DNA of 64,000 bases from Sulfitobacter sp. HGT1 (GCF_013282155.1 NZ_BLWI01000012.1:186001-250000); one strand, 5' to 3'. Positions 18,000-28,086 are shown, counted from the stretch's first letter. Notes: generated from the sequence alone by a model not told the origin. Numbers and translations: made by a program.

Positions 18000-18838
18000 G
18001 CGTCACCTTCTTTCTGTTCTGCATCTGGCGCGGCTGCGTCAGTGCTTTCTGCGGCTTCCATTGCGGCCTGCTCGGCTGCTGCGGCTTCTGCTGCGGCGGC
18101 TTCTGCTTCGGCTGCGGCGGCTGCGGCGGCTTCTTCAGCGGCTTTCGATGCTTCTTCTGCGGCGGAGCGCAGAGCAGCTGGCAGAATGGCGTTGTCAGGG
18201 AATGGTTTCTTAACCGCATCCTTAACAGTCACCCAACCACCTTTGGAGCCGGGAACAGCGCCTTTGACCATGATCAGGCCACGAACGGTGTCAGTTTTGA
18301 CAACTTCGAGGTTCTGAGTGGTGACACGGGCGGAACCCATGTGACCGGCCATTTTCTTGCCTTTAAAAACTTTGCCCGGATCTTGACACTGACCGGTGGA
18401 GCCATGCGAACGGTGAGACACGGAAACACCGTGTGTCGCACGCAGACCGCCAAAGTTGTGGCGCTTCATCGCACCGGCAAAACCTTTACCGATGGATGTG
18501 CCTGCAACGTCAACATACTGACCAGCAAAGTAATGATCGGCGATGATTTCTTCGCCAACATTCAACATAGCTTCTGGATCAACGCGGAATTCCGCAACCT
18601 TACGCTTTGGTTCAACCTTTGCCGCAGCAAAGTGACCACGCATGGGTGCCGATGTCCGTTTAACCTTGGCTGTACCTGCGCCGAGCTGAACAGCTGTGTA
18701 GCCGTCCCGTTCGGTGGTACGCTGTGCAACAACCTGAAGTTTGTCGAGCTGAAGAACGGTAACAGGGATCTGCTTACCATCTTCCATGAACAAACGGGTC
18801 ATGCCCATCTTTTTTGCAATAACGCCTGAGCGCAACAT
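17996..18838 (-). CDS. rplC: 50S ribosomal protein L3 with long Ala/Glu-rich C-terminal tail
   Basis: Residues 1-220 match L3, with the PrmB-methylation region [24 protein letters not shown] (Gln150). Residues 221-280 form a low-complexity extension, almost entirely Ala, Glu and Asp ([18 protein letters not shown] and onward), predicted as a single charged helix or disordered tail. E. coli L3 has only 209 residues. The tail is encoded by alternating GCG/GCT/GCC codons, and the frame is intact through to the rplD overlap, so it is not an assembly artefact. The tail's role is unknown. Confidence 0.97.
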   Translation of the reverse strand: MLRSGVIAKKMGMTRLFMEDGKQIPVTVLQLDKLQVVAQRTTERDGYTAVQLGAGTAKVKRTSAPMRGHFAAAKVEPKRKVAEFRVDPEAMLNVGEEIIADHYFAGQYVDVAGTSIGKGFAGAMKRHNFGGLRATHGVSVSHRSHGSTGQCQDPGKVFKGKKMAGHMGSARVTTQNLEVVKTDTVRGLIMVKGAVPGSKGGWVTVKDAVKKPFPDNAILPAALRSAAEEASKAAEEAAAAAAAEAEAAAAEAAAAEQAAMEAAESTDAAAPDAEQKEGDA

Positions 18839-18856
18839 AATATTACCCTCCTACGC

Positions 18857-19174
18857 TTATGACTGCAGCTTGATCTCGACGTCCACACCAGCGGCCAGGT
18901 CGAGCTTCATCAGCGCGTCCACGGTCTGGGGGGTCGGATCAACGATATCCAGCAAACGCTTGTGCGTGCGGATTTCGAACTGGTCACGGGATTTCTTGTC
19001 AACGTGGGGGCCACGCAAAACTGTGAATTTCTCGATCTTGTTCGGCAGCGGAATTGGGCCGCGAACAGATGCACCGGTACGTTTGGCGGTGTTTACGATT
19101 TCCTGTGTGGACGCATCCAACACGCGGTAATCAAACGCCTTCAAACGGATGCGGATGTTTTGGCTTTGTGCCAT
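18857..19174 (-). CDS. rpsJ: 30S ribosomal protein S10 / NusE
   Basis: The 105-residue protein starts [20 protein letters not shown] and has [39 protein letters not shown]10 is a head protein of the 30S subunit and, as NusE, links NusG with transcribing ribosomes. It is the first gene of the S10 cluster, 18 bases ahead of rplC, with a good promoter upstream. Confidence 0.98.
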   Translation of the reverse strand: MAQSQNIRIRLKAFDYRVLDASTQEIVNTAKRTGASVRGPIPLPNKIEKFTVLRGPHVDKKSRDQFEIRTHKRLLDIVDPTPQTVDALMKLDLAAGVDVEIKLQS

Positions 19175-19259
19175 ATGTCATCATCCCTCATTGGGAGGTG
19201 AAACGAAGAGGAAGAGACGCCTCATCACGGCCCTTCATTGCGTTTTGTCGTAAGTCAAA

Positions 19260-19281
19260 CGGGGCGCGTAAAAACGCACCC
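19260..19281 (-). other. Hairpin in the rpsJ leader
   Basis: CGGGGCGCGT and ACGCACCCCG (one mismatch) pair across a very short A-rich loop within the transcribed leader, about 85 bases before rpsJ. It resembles a leader attenuator position in S10 operons, but no specific ribosomal-protein target can be identified. Confidence 0.45.
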
Positions 19282-19296
19282 CGCTGAGACTTGCGC

Positions 19297-19325
19297 TCTA
19301 TAGGTCGAGTCGCATCTTGTGGCAA
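19297..19325 (-). promoter_or_regulatory. Sigma70-type promoter for the S10 operon
   Basis: On the minus strand TTGCCA (19320-19325) and TATAGA (19297-19302) are separated by exactly 17 bases, about 120 bases before rpsJ. Similar boxes precede rplJ. Confidence 0.7.
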
Positions 19326-19398
19326 GGGGCAATTGGCCGTTCAGACCTGTACACGTCGTGATGTCGCAAGAATCTGCCGCAACCGGGGGCGAAACCGG

Positions 19399-19920
19399 TT
19401 AAATGACGGACCAAAGCTGTTTGCCCGCCAGCAAGGCAAAGGATGCGACGGTCATATAGAGCGCCGCGATGAACCTCATGCGTTTTTGCTCGCGCAGCTT
19501 TGAAACCTTCAAAACCTCATAGGCCAGTTCGGCGTGCCAATCCGCCCTTGCTGCTGCCGCTTGCAGGTCGGCGACGGTGCGGTGTCGGGCAGTCTGGATG
19601 TACAATGCCCGTTCGACCCCCTTTTCACTGTCATCGTTCACCTTGGGGGCCGATCGTCTGGAGGGGTAAAGCACATAGCCGAAAAAGAACAACGGGGCCA
19701 TGACCACCGCCCAGAACAGAACGACAAAAACCGCGCCCTCATCGCCGGCCCCGGGCAAGCCGCCGATCACATTTGCAACGATGTTCAAGGCGAAGGTGTA
19801 GCCGATTCCCACGATCTGCGCTTTGGTATCATAGGCCCGGACCGTGGCCTGCGCCTCTTCCAGGGACACCAACAGGTACTGACGCTGCATCGCAAGATCA
19901 GGTTGGGGAACAGTCGACAT
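19399..19920 (-). CDS. PycTM-like (Pycsar-effector-like) membrane protein, orphan
   Basis: The 173-residue protein has an N-terminal helix, an AYDTKAQ motif (residues 29-35) directly before transmembrane helix 1 (about 36-54), helix 2 (about 63-85, ending YVLYPSRR), a cytoplasmic charged helix with VLKVSKLREQKR, and helix 3 (about 149-166). This order and the D-x-KA motif resemble the PycTM/DUF5706 effector domain of Pycsar antiphage systems. No nucleotide cyclase gene is beside it. The ATG at 19920 lacks a clear ribosome binding site; a TTG at 19950 is an alternative. Assignment is by recalled pattern only. Confidence 0.6.
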   Translation of the reverse strand: MSTVPQPDLAMQRQYLLVSLEEAQATVRAYDTKAQIVGIGYTFALNIVANVIGGLPGAGDEGAVFVVLFWAVVMAPLFFFGYVLYPSRRSAPKVNDDSEKGVERALYIQTARHRTVADLQAAAARADWHAELAYEVLKVSKLREQKRMRFIAALYMTVASFALLAGKQLWSVI

Positions 19921-19978
19921 GATACAACATCCGCTGGGGTATTGGGGCAATCAGACCCGTCAAAAATCGGCAGTCCCG

Positions 19979-20521
19979 TCAGTTTGCCCGCTTCAAAAGC
20001 GTTTTGATCGTCTTGAGGGGCTTACCATCACGGACCAAAAGGAATTCCAGTTCCAGCCCCTGATCGACCAAGGTCCGATGGTATTCCTGCATTTCGTATT
20101 CCCCGGTCTCGTCAATGAAAAGCGAAAAGACAGATAAAGTATCGCCAATCAGCCGTGCCCACACAAAGGGGTCACCCTTCAGCGGATCAAGGGGAATTGC
20201 CTTGCCAAACACATTGGTTCGCATGGCAGAGCCGTAGATATTGGGCCGGACACTTGGCGCGAACTTGATCTTATAGGTCTTGGCCTTGGCGCGCCCATCA
20301 TCCTTGCGGCTGACCGATGTCCAGGTCAGCACGAACCCGTCCTTGGTTGGCTCGATCGTGGTACTCATGTCCCGGTACCTGACTTCACCGTCGAACGAGA
20401 ATTCTGCCGCACCCGTGAAAGTTCCGGCGAAACGGTCGAAATCACCGGCGAATGCGAATGCAGGCAACAGGCATAACACCAGCGCAAAAAGACGGGAAAC
20501 TGGAATTGAAAATTTTCTCAT
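19979..20521 (-). CDS. Secreted protein of unknown function
   Basis: The 180-residue product has a signal peptide (MRKFSIPVSRLFALVLCLLPAFAFA, cleavage after residue 25). The mature region is beta-rich without cysteines, starting GDFDRFAGTFTGAAEFSFDGEVRYRDMSTTIEP and ending in a basic LLKRAN. The pattern of an exported lipocalin-like or calycin-type fold is possible but unproven. It lies between the tuf terminator and the PycTM-like gene, same strand, 58 bases from the latter. No family is recognised. Confidence 0.7.
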   Translation of the reverse strand: MRKFSIPVSRLFALVLCLLPAFAFAGDFDRFAGTFTGAAEFSFDGEVRYRDMSTTIEPTKDGFVLTWTSVSRKDDGRAKAKTYKIKFAPSVRPNIYGSAMRTNVFGKAIPLDPLKGDPFVWARLIGDTLSVFSLFIDETGEYEMQEYHRTLVDQGLELEFLLVRDGKPLKTIKTLLKRAN

Positions 20522-20641
20522 GGATCAAGGTTATCCTATTTCACAGACTTGACCAGTAACGATCCTGAAAAAATACCTCCGGAACGTTGCCGAAACGGCC
20601 TTTCACGCTGGGCGTATTCTATCCCCCTGCCTCCGCAAAAG

Positions 20642-20670
20642 AAAAGGCCGCCCCGGTGTGGGACGGCCTT
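20642..20670 (-). terminator. Intrinsic terminator of tuf copy 1
   Basis: AAGGCCG-c-CCC and GGG-a-CGGCCTT around GGTGT, followed on the minus strand by TTTTCTTTT. The same terminator, base for base, occurs after tuf copy 2 (43092-43120). Confidence 0.85.
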
Positions 20671-20712
20671 GTTTGATGTGACGTGCGTGGGGGCGTGCCC
20701 CCAGACAGCAGC

Positions 20713-21888
20713 TTACTCGTTGATCTTGGACACAACGCCCGCGCCAACAGTGCGGCCGCCTTCGCGGATCGCAAAGCGCAGACCGTCTTCCATCGCGATG
20801 GGTGCGATCAGTTCAACGTCGAACTGCAGGTTGTCGCCTGGCATAACCATTTCAGTGCCTTCTGGCAGCTGAACTGTACCGGTGACGTCTGTGGTCCGGA
20901 AGTAGAACTGTGGACGGTAGTTCGCGAAGAATGGCGTGTGACGGCCACCCTCTTCCTTGGTCAGGATATACGCTTCGGCTGTGAACTTGGTGTGTGGATT
21001 CACCGACTTTGGCTTACACAGAACCTGACCACGCTCAACGCCCTCACGCTCGATACCGCGCAGCAGAACGCCAACGTTATCGCCAGCCTCCCCACGATCC
21101 AGCAACTTGCGGAACATCTCAACACCGGTACATGTGGTGGTCTTGGTGTCACGAATGCCAACGATTTCAATGCTGTCGCCAACGTTGATCACGCCACGCT
21201 CGATACGGCCTGTCACAACGGTACCACGACCGGAGATCGAGAACACGTCTTCCACTGGCATCAGGAACGGCTGGTCAACAGCGCGTGCAGGTGTCGGGAT
21301 GTACTCGTCGACGGCTTTCATCAAAGCGCGGATGGATTCCTCGCCGATTTCTGGACGCGTGCCGTTCATTGCGTGCAATGCCGACCCAGGAATGACGGGC
21401 ATGTCGTCGCCGGGGTAGTCGTAGGAAGACAGCAATTCGCGGATTTCCATCTCGACCAGCTCAAGCAGCTCGTCGTCGTCAACCTGGTCAACTTTGTTCA
21501 TGTAAACAACCATGGTCGGGATACCAACCTGGCGGCCCAGCAGGATGTGCTCGCGGGTTTGTGGCATTGGGCCGTCAGCCGCGTTCACAACCAGGATCGC
21601 GCCGTCCATCTGTGCCGCACCGGTGATCATGTTCTTTACATAGTCAGCGTGGCCTGGGCAGTCGACGTGTGCATAGTGACGTGCTTCGGTTTCGTACTCA
21701 ACGTGAGCGGTCGAAATGGTGATGCCGCGTGCTTTTTCTTCGGGCGCGCCGTCAATCTGGTCATACGCTTTGAAATCGCCAAAATACTTGGTGATCGCAG
21801 CTGTCAACGTCGTTTTGCCGTGGTCAACGTGACCGATCGTGCCGATGTTAACGTGTGGTTTATTACGTTCAAACTTTGCCTTAGCCAT
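20713..21888 (-). CDS. tuf: Elongation factor Tu, copy 1
   Basis: The 391-residue GTPase delivers aminoacyl-tRNA to the ribosome. GTP-binding motifs GHVDHGKT (19-26), DCPGH (76-80) and NKVD (131-134) are intact. The start [14 protein letters not shown] was preferred to an ATG seven codons upstream. It follows fusA in the str operon. Compared with copy 2 at 43163, the N- and C-terminal parts and the 3' flank are virtually identical, but 16 residues differ between positions 139 and 297. Confidence 0.99.
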   Translation of the reverse strand: MAKAKFERNKPHVNIGTIGHVDHGKTTLTAAITKYFGDFKAYDQIDGAPEEKARGITISTAHVEYETEARHYAHVDCPGHADYVKNMITGAAQMDGAILVVNAADGPMPQTREHILLGRQVGIPTMVVYMNKVDQVDDDELLELVEMEIRELLSSYDYPGDDMPVIPGSALHAMNGTRPEIGEESIRALMKAVDEYIPTPARAVDQPFLMPVEDVFSISGRGTVVTGRIERGVINVGDSIEIVGIRDTKTTTCTGVEMFRKLLDRGEAGDNVGVLLRGIEREGVERGQVLCKPKSVNPHTKFTAEAYILTKEEGGRHTPFFANYRPQFYFRTTDVTGTVQLPEGTEMVMPGDNLQFDVELIAPIAMEDGLRFAIREGGRTVGAGVVSKINE

Positions 21889-21916
21889 GGTGGCCTCCTT
21901 GATTTTCAATTTGGAT

Positions 21917-21969
21917 GGTGGGGGTAAAACCCACCCTACGGTTTGGGTAGGGCGGGGTTTTCCCCGCCA
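21917..21969. repeat. Two adjacent intergenic palindromes between fusA and tuf
   Basis: GGTGGGGGTAAAACCCACC with trailing CTAC (21917-21939) belongs to the GGGT-ACCC family. The next, GGGCGGGG-TTTT-CCCCGCC (21951-21969), is a related, stronger hairpin. Both are in the fusA-tuf gap and would be transcribed; they may be processing sites that raise tuf mRNA relative to fusA. Confidence 0.55.
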
Positions 21970-21992
21970 TCCCAGTTATTGCTATTGCTCGC

Positions 21993-24119
21993 TTACGCGA
22001 ATTTGGCCTGGATCTCGTCCGAGATGTTCTGTGGCACAGGTTCGTAGTGCGAGAACTGCATGCTGAAGTTCGCACGACCCGAAGACATCGACCGCAGAGT
22101 GTTGATGTAGCCGAACATGTTGGCCAATGGCACCTGCGCTTCGATCGCGATGGCGTTGCCACGTGTGTCTTGACCCTGAACCTGACCGCGACGCGATGTA
22201 AGATCGCCGATGATGCCGCCTGTGTAATCTTCAGGTGTGACAACTTCGACTTTCATGATCGGCTCGAGCAGTTTCGCGCCAGCTTTCTTCATACCTTCGC
22301 GCATACCCATACGGGCAGCGATTTCGAATGCCAGAACGCTGGAGTCAACGTCGTGGTATTTACCTTCGATCAGCGCAACCTTGAAGTCGATGACCGGGAA
22401 GCCAGCCAAAGGACCGGAGTCCATGACCGATTTAATACCCTTTTCAACGCCCGGGATGTATTCCTTAGGCACCGAACCACCAACAACGCGGCTTTCGAAC
22501 GAGTAACCCTCGCCTGGCTCTGTTGGCATCAAGATCATTTTAACTTCAGCGAACTGACCCGAACCACCCGACTGCTTCTTGTGGGTATAAACCACTTCGG
22601 CTTCACGAGAGATCGTTTCACGGTAAGCAACCTGCGGTGCACCGATGTTCGCCTCAACCTTGAATTCGCGCTTCAGGCGGTCAACCAGGATGTCGAGGTG
22701 AAGTTCGCCCATGCCCTTCATGATCGTCTGACCGGATTCGATGTCAGTTTCAACACGGAAGGATGGATCTTCGGCAGCAAGACGGGCCAGACCGGCGGAC
22801 ATTTTTTCCTGGTCCGCTTTTGTCTTTGGCTCGACCGCGATTTCGATAACCGGATCAGGGAAGGTCATTGTTTCGAGGACCACAGGATCGGCAACAGAAC
22901 ACAATGTGTCGCCTGTTGTGGTGTCCTTGAGACCCGCCAAAGCAATAATGTCGCCCGCGAACGCTTCTTGAATTTCTTCACGATCGTTCGAGTGCATCAT
23001 CATCATACGACCAACGCGCTCTTTCTTGCCTTTGGTCGAGTTCAAGAGCGTGTCGCCCTTGTTCAACTTACCGGAGTAGATGCGTGTAAATGTCAGCGTA
23101 CCAACAAAAGGGTCGTTCATGATTTTGAACGCAAGGCCAGAGAACGCCATATCATCGTCCGCACGGCGCGGGATGTTACGTGTTTCTGTGTCATCGCCTG
23201 GCTTAAAGCCCATGTAGTCAACAACGTCCATCGGGGATGGAAGATAGTCGATAACAGCGTTCAACAGCGGCTGAACACCCTTGTTCTTAAAGGCGGAACC
23301 ACACAGAACAGGGATAAACTTGATGGCCAGCGTACCCTTGCGGATCAGCTTGCGCAGCGTATCAACGTCAGGCTCTGCGCCGTCCATCAGATAGTTTTCC
23401 ATGGCTTCGTCATCCATCTCGACCGCAGTCTCGATCAGATGTGCACGCCATTCGTCTGCCAGGTCTTTAAGCTCGGCGCGGATTTCGCGCTGTTCCCAGC
23501 TTGCACCCAGATCTTCGCCGGCCCAGACCCATTCTTTCATGGTGACCAGATCGATCATGCCTTCCAATTCGGTTTCGGCACCGATTGGAATTTGGATCGG
23601 CGCAGGTGTCGCACCGGTACGGTCTTTGATCATCTTCACACAGTTGAAGAAGTCAGCGCCGATTTTATCCATTTTGTTAACGAAAACGATGCGCGGGACC
23701 TTGTAACGGTCGGCCTGACGCCAAACTGTTTCAGTCTGCGGCTCAACACCGGCGTTGGCGTCAAGAACGGCAACCGCGCCATCCAAAACAGCCAAGGAAC
23801 GCTCAACTTCGATGGTGAAGTCAACGTGGCCAGGGGTGTCGATGATGTTCATCCGGTACTTTGTGTCGGATGTCGCATCGGCTGTCGGCTCTTCCTGGCG
23901 CTGCCAGAATGTGGTGGTCGCAGCGGAGGTAATAGTAATACCACGCTCCTGCTCCTGCTCCATCCAGTCCATTGTCGCTGCACCATCGTGCACCTCGCCA
24001 ATGTTGTGGGATTTGCCGGTGTAAAACAGGATACGTTCGGAACAGGTCGTTTTACCTGCATCGATGTGGGCCATAATGCCGAAGTTACGGTAGCGTGTGA
24101 GCGGATAGTCGCGTGCCAT
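21993..24119 (-). CDS. fusA: Elongation factor G
   Basis: The 708-residue translocase has the five EF-G domains: GTPase with [17 protein letters not shown] and NKMDK; domain II; the CTD-like [14 protein letters not shown] of domain IV; and the C-terminal [27 protein letters not shown]. Length fits the family. It follows rpsG after 83 bases, in the classic rpsL-rpsG-fusA-tuf order. Confidence 0.99.
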   Translation of the reverse strand: MARDYPLTRYRNFGIMAHIDAGKTTCSERILFYTGKSHNIGEVHDGAATMDWMEQEQERGITITSAATTTFWQRQEEPTADATSDTKYRMNIIDTPGHVDFTIEVERSLAVLDGAVAVLDANAGVEPQTETVWRQADRYKVPRIVFVNKMDKIGADFFNCVKMIKDRTGATPAPIQIPIGAETELEGMIDLVTMKEWVWAGEDLGASWEQREIRAELKDLADEWRAHLIETAVEMDDEAMENYLMDGAEPDVDTLRKLIRKGTLAIKFIPVLCGSAFKNKGVQPLLNAVIDYLPSPMDVVDYMGFKPGDDTETRNIPRRADDDMAFSGLAFKIMNDPFVGTLTFTRIYSGKLNKGDTLLNSTKGKKERVGRMMMMHSNDREEIQEAFAGDIIALAGLKDTTTGDTLCSVADPVVLETMTFPDPVIEIAVEPKTKADQEKMSAGLARLAAEDPSFRVETDIESGQTIMKGMGELHLDILVDRLKREFKVEANIGAPQVAYRETISREAEVVYTHKKQSGGSGQFAEVKMILMPTEPGEGYSFESRVVGGSVPKEYIPGVEKGIKSVMDSGPLAGFPVIDFKVALIEGKYHDVDSSVLAFEIAARMGMREGMKKAGAKLLEPIMKVEVVTPEDYTGGIIGDLTSRRGQVQGQDTRGNAIAIEAQVPLANMFGYINTLRSMSSGRANFSMQFSHYEPVPQNISDEIQAKFA

Positions 24120-24155
24120 GGGGCTGCTTCCTCGAATATATCTGAAACGGATAAA

Positions 24156-24178
24156 TCGCGCCCCAGCGTGGGGCGCGA
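24156..24178 (-). other. Perfect hairpin in the rpsG-fusA gap
   Basis: TCGCGCCCC and GGGGCGCGA (9 bp, 5-base loop) lie between rpsG and fusA. There is no T-tract, so it is a stability, processing or autoregulatory element rather than a full terminator. Confidence 0.5.
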
Positions 24179-24202
24179 CGAAGGCGGGTTATGCCGCCCG
24201 AA

Positions 24203-24673
<471 letters not shown>

Positions 24674-24833
24674 TTAAGGCTCCTAATGTTCTTGCGCCAA
24701 GGTTGGATCTGGCCGGTGTATCCGTTGCCCTGCGGCATGGATTTCGGCGTGCGTCTCAACCCCAGCTCACCCCTAAAGGGAAAGTATGCTGGACGGTCCT
24801 GGGCGATTAGATAACGCCCAAGACCCACCCAAA

Positions 24834-25205
24834 TTATTTTGGCTTCTTTGCACCATACTTGGAGCGACGCTGCTTACGGTCTTTAACGCCCTGAGTATCC
24901 AGAACACCGCGCAGGATGTGGTAACGCACACCGGGAAGGTCTTTTACACGACCGCCGCGGATCAGAACAACAGAGTGTTCCTGGAGGTTGTGCGATTCAC
25001 CTGGAATATAGCTGATGACTTCAAAACCGTTTGTCAGGCGCACTTTGGCAACCTTACGCATGGCCGAGTTCGGCTTTTTAGGTGTTGTTGTATAAACACG
25101 TGTACAAACGCCGCGCTTTTGCGGGCATTCCTGCAGGTGCATGGATTTCGAACGTTTGATTTTAGGCTGGCGCGGTTTGCGGATCAGCTGCTGGATCGTT
25201 GGCAT
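24834..25205 (-). CDS. rpsL: 30S ribosomal protein S12
   Basis: The 123-residue decoding-centre protein begins [48 protein letters not shown], with the conserved Lys of TTPKKPNS and the loop [16 protein letters not shown]. These are the wild-type, streptomycin-sensitive forms. It is the first gene of the str operon with a good promoter about 260 bases upstream. Confidence 0.98.
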   Translation of the reverse strand: MPTIQQLIRKPRQPKIKRSKSMHLQECPQKRGVCTRVYTTTPKKPNSAMRKVAKVRLTNGFEVISYIPGESHNLQEHSVVLIRGGRVKDLPGVRYHILRGVLDTQGVKDRKQRRSKYGAKKPK

Positions 25206-25467
25206 TCCGGTTTTATCCCCGTTTAGCTCACATATGTGGTGCAGCGGGGCGGACCCCAGTGCGGTTTAAGTTTCGGTCCCCTCGCGCGTCCGCGAAGCTG
25301 TCTTTACCAGGCGCAAGTGGCGCAAAGCAAAATCACCGCAGCGTTTCCGTACCGAGGAAAACGAGGCGGTGGGGTAACAGAGGATCGGGTCAGCATTAGA
25401 CCGGATCGTGACCACAGGTGGTATGATTTCGGCACTGCAGGGCGACCCCCACATCCGAGATATGGCG

Positions 25468-25496
25468 CGTATATGCAGAGTCGCCCCCACTGTCAA
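25468..25496 (-). promoter_or_regulatory. Strong sigma70-type promoter for rpsL-rpsG-fusA-tuf
   Basis: On the minus strand TTGACA (25491-25496) is followed after exactly 17 bases by TATACG (25468-25473). The leader to rpsL is about 255 bases and contains no gene. Confidence 0.75.
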
Positions 25497-25612
25497 CACC
25501 AGCGGTGCCGATGGGCCGCGTTACGCGTAAAAGTCGAATTGCTGCTTGCAATAACACGCCTGACCCCGCCATATTTGAACCGTTCTCGTGGTTGGTCAAG
25601 GGCCCCTATTCG

Positions 25613-26425
25613 ATGCAGATCATTGGTCTTTGCCGGTTTTCCTATCCTGCCCTTGGCGGATTTCAGGTCGGGCACGACACGGTCGAGGACCGCATCGCCT
25701 ATCTTTACCACGAGGGGCGGCTTGAAGAGCGGTTTCAACTGTTCGAAACCGTCGCCCTGCCCTGCCTGAAAGCGCAGACCGACCCCGATTTCGAACTGAT
25801 CATCGTGATCGGTGATATGATGCCCAGGCATCATGTGGACCGTCTGCGCGACATCACCGCCGATCTGCCGCAGGCCCGTCTCCACGCTGAACCGCCCCGC
25901 AAGCACCGCGAGGTGATGAAAGAGATCCTCAACAACGCGCGCAACCCCGATCTGCCCTGTTTGCAGTTCCGCTTTGACGACGATGACGCCGTCGCTGTGG
26001 ACTTTATTGATCGGCTGCGCACCGCGTCGGACGATTGTTTCGGCCTGACGCAGGCGCATAGGACCGTCGCCTTTGACTGGAATCGCGGGCTGATCGCGGA
26101 ATACGGTGCCGATGGCATCGCCGCGACCGAGGTGTTTCGCCCCTTTGATGTAGCCGCACTGGCCATGTACGTCCGGCCACGGTGCCCGCTGACCATCATG
26201 AACTACGCGCATAACAAGATTAACCGCTTTATGCCGTCAGTCTCATTCGACACCCAACATATGTTCGTGCGGGGGCACAACGCATCAAACGACAGCCGCC
26301 AAAAGGGCGAAGCGCCCGCCGATGTCGTGCCCCTGACAGCCGAGGGCGAAAAGATGTTCCGCAAACGCTTTGCCATTGATGCGAACGCCGTCCGTGCCAT
26401 TTTCAGCAAAGGTCAGCCGACATGA
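25613..26425 (+). CDS. Putative rhamnosyltransferase-family glycosyltransferase
   Basis: The 270-residue protein starts MQIIGLCRFSYPALGGFQVGH, matching the putative rhamnosyl transferase family (PF11316) also seen in its neighbour. Segments AQTDPDFELIIVIGD and the acidic FRFDDDDAV (residues 120-127), like a metal-binding D-x-D site, are typical of GT-A folds. Cytosolic. It ends overlapping the next gene by four bases (ATGA). Donor and acceptor sugars are not predictable. Upstream in-frame codons lack family similarity. Confidence 0.8.
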   Translation: MQIIGLCRFSYPALGGFQVGHDTVEDRIAYLYHEGRLEERFQLFETVALPCLKAQTDPDFELIIVIGDMMPRHHVDRLRDITADLPQARLHAEPPRKHREVMKEILNNARNPDLPCLQFRFDDDDAVAVDFIDRLRTASDDCFGLTQAHRTVAFDWNRGLIAEYGADGIAATEVFRPFDVAALAMYVRPRCPLTIMNYAHNKINRFMPSVSFDTQHMFVRGHNASNDSRQKGEAPADVVPLTAEGEKMFRKRFAIDANAVRAIFSKGQPT

Positions 26426-27231
26426 GAACCGTTGGCCTTTGCCGTTTCTCCTATGCCGGTGAAGGCGGGTTCAAAGTGGGGCATCCCGATTTTGCCGCGC
26501 TCGAGACCTTTCTGTACGGCAAGGACCGGATGGAAGAACGCTTTCGTCTGTTCGAGACGATCACCCTGCCCAGTGTCGCAGGCCAGACAGACCCCGATTT
26601 TACGTTCCTGATCGTCACGGGTACCGGCTTTCCAACGCCCTATCTTGAACGGCTGCTGGACCTGACCAAAGACATCCCGCAATGCGTGGTCAAACAATAC
26701 CTGCCCCGCCCCCATCGCCGCATCATGAGCAAGGCGATCAAGGACTGGCGCGGCGGGACGGATGAACCCTGCCTGCAATTCCGGCTTGATGACGACGACG
26801 CCATGGCGCTCAGCTTTGTCGAAAAGTTCAAGCAGACGGCGGATGACATCGCGCCAATCTGTGCCCGACATTCTTCGGTCGCGGTGGATTTCAATCAGGG
26901 GTACATCTATACGGCCGGGGCCAAGGGGCTAAAGCTTTGGGCCTATCACTATCCCTATTCCGCCGTGGCGCTTGGCATGGTGGTGCAAGCCGGATCAGAC
27001 GACACCATCATGAGCCACGGCCACCAGAACCTGTGGAAGACGATGCCGACCATGACCTTTACCGGCGAAGACATGATGATGCGCGGGCATAATGATTTCA
27101 ACGACAGCCGCCTGAAGGGCAAAAAGAACGTCTTTGATTATCAGGTGATGTCACCCGAACAGGCCCGCCACATCCGCCAGACCTTTGGCATTGATGACGA
27201 CCATGTGCGCAGCGTTTTCCTAGCGCGATGA
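26422..27231 (+). CDS. Putative rhamnosyltransferase-family glycosyltransferase, tandem paralogue
   Basis: The 269-residue protein is colinear with the upstream one: MRTVGLCRFSYAGEGGFKVGH, GQTDPDFTFLIVTG and LQFRLDDDDAMAL (acidic cluster 123-126). It arose by tandem duplication and has since diverged. ATGA overlap implies co-translation with the first gene, so the two probably act in one surface-glycan or glycolipid pathway. Its last 12 bases overlap the convergent transporter gene. Confidence 0.8.
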   Translation: MRTVGLCRFSYAGEGGFKVGHPDFAALETFLYGKDRMEERFRLFETITLPSVAGQTDPDFTFLIVTGTGFPTPYLERLLDLTKDIPQCVVKQYLPRPHRRIMSKAIKDWRGGTDEPCLQFRLDDDDAMALSFVEKFKQTADDIAPICARHSSVAVDFNQGYIYTAGAKGLKLWAYHYPYSAVALGMVVQAGSDDTIMSHGHQNLWKTMPTMTFTGEDMMMRGHNDFNDSRLKGKKNVFDYQVMSPEQARHIRQTFGIDDDHVRSVFLAR

Positions 27232-28086
27232 CAGCTTGCGTTCGCGGTACAGGGTGAACAGGCCCGTGGCCGCCACGATCGCGGCCCCAACAAGGGTCGA
27301 TGGCAGCGGCCAGTCACCAAAGACAAACCACCCCAGGATCAACGCCCAGATCAGCCCCGTGTACCGGAAGGGCGCGATAAACGACACGTCGCCCGTTCTC
27401 ATGGTCTGAACGCTGAAATAGTACCCGATCAAGACGAAAACAGCAGCGGCCCCGATCGCGGTCCAATGGGCATTCGACACATCAGCCCAAGGTGTCGCCA
27501 GTTGCGCAAAGCCCGAAAATATCGTGACCGAAAGAACCGCGGCCAGCGTGACGGTCATCGACGGCACATCCCGTGACAGCCGCCGGGTACTCAGATCGCG
27601 CACCGTGACAAACACCACCGCGACCAGCGCATAGACCGACCAGATGTTGAACCCGTCGGTACCGGGTTTGACGATCAGCATCACCCCCATGAAGCCGACC
27701 AGAATGGCCGACATCCGTTTCCAGCCAACAGCCTCGCGGTAAAACAGCGCGGCCCCCAGGGTCACCGTCAACGGCAGGGATTGCAAAATCGCGCTCAGGT
27801 TTGCCAGCGGCATATTGAACAACGCGGTCACAAAGAAATAACTGGCCCCGACTTCGGACGCGGACCTTATGCCCACTAGCTTCCAGTCGCGACGGCTAAG
27901 CCGCAGATGCATCGGGCCAAGACGCCCCCACAAGACCAGCAAAAGCGAGATCGAGATCAGCCCGCGCAAGAACAACAGTTGAAACAACGGGACTTCGCCG
28001 CCGGTTGTTTTCGTCATCGTGTCGTTCAGCGTAAACGCCGCCATTGAGCCCATCATGAAAAGGGCTCCGATCAGATTTGGCGACAT
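27220..28086 (-). CDS. EamA/DMT-family transporter
   Basis: The 288-residue inner-membrane protein has ten hydrophobic segments in two EamA repeats. The first starts GALFMMGSMAAFTLNDTMTKTTGGEVPLFQLLFLRG and the second ends TGLIWALILGWFVFGDWP, both classic drug/metabolite transporter sequences. The family exports small metabolites or amino acids. Substrate unknown. It converges on the glycosyltransferase pair with a 12-base overlap. Confidence 0.9.
   Translation of the reverse strand: MSPNLIGALFMMGSMAAFTLNDTMTKTTGGEVPLFQLLFLRGLISISLLLVLWGRLGPMHLRLSRRDWKLVGIRSASEVGASYFFVTALFNMPLANLSAILQSLPLTVTLGAALFYREAVGWKRMSAILVGFMGVMLIVKPGTDGFNIWSVYALVAVVFVTVRDLSTRRLSRDVPSMTVTLAAVLSVTIFSGFAQLATPWADVSNAHWTAIGAAAVFVLIGYYFSVQTMRTGDVSFIAPFRYTGLIWALILGWFVFGDWPLPSTLVGAAIVAATGLFTLYRERKLSSR

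Noticed and set aside
18000..18180. GCT/GCG-rich tract as a microsatellite or assembly error
   Set aside because: The frame runs intact into the overlapping rplD start and codons are mixed, so it is a real coding extension of L3.
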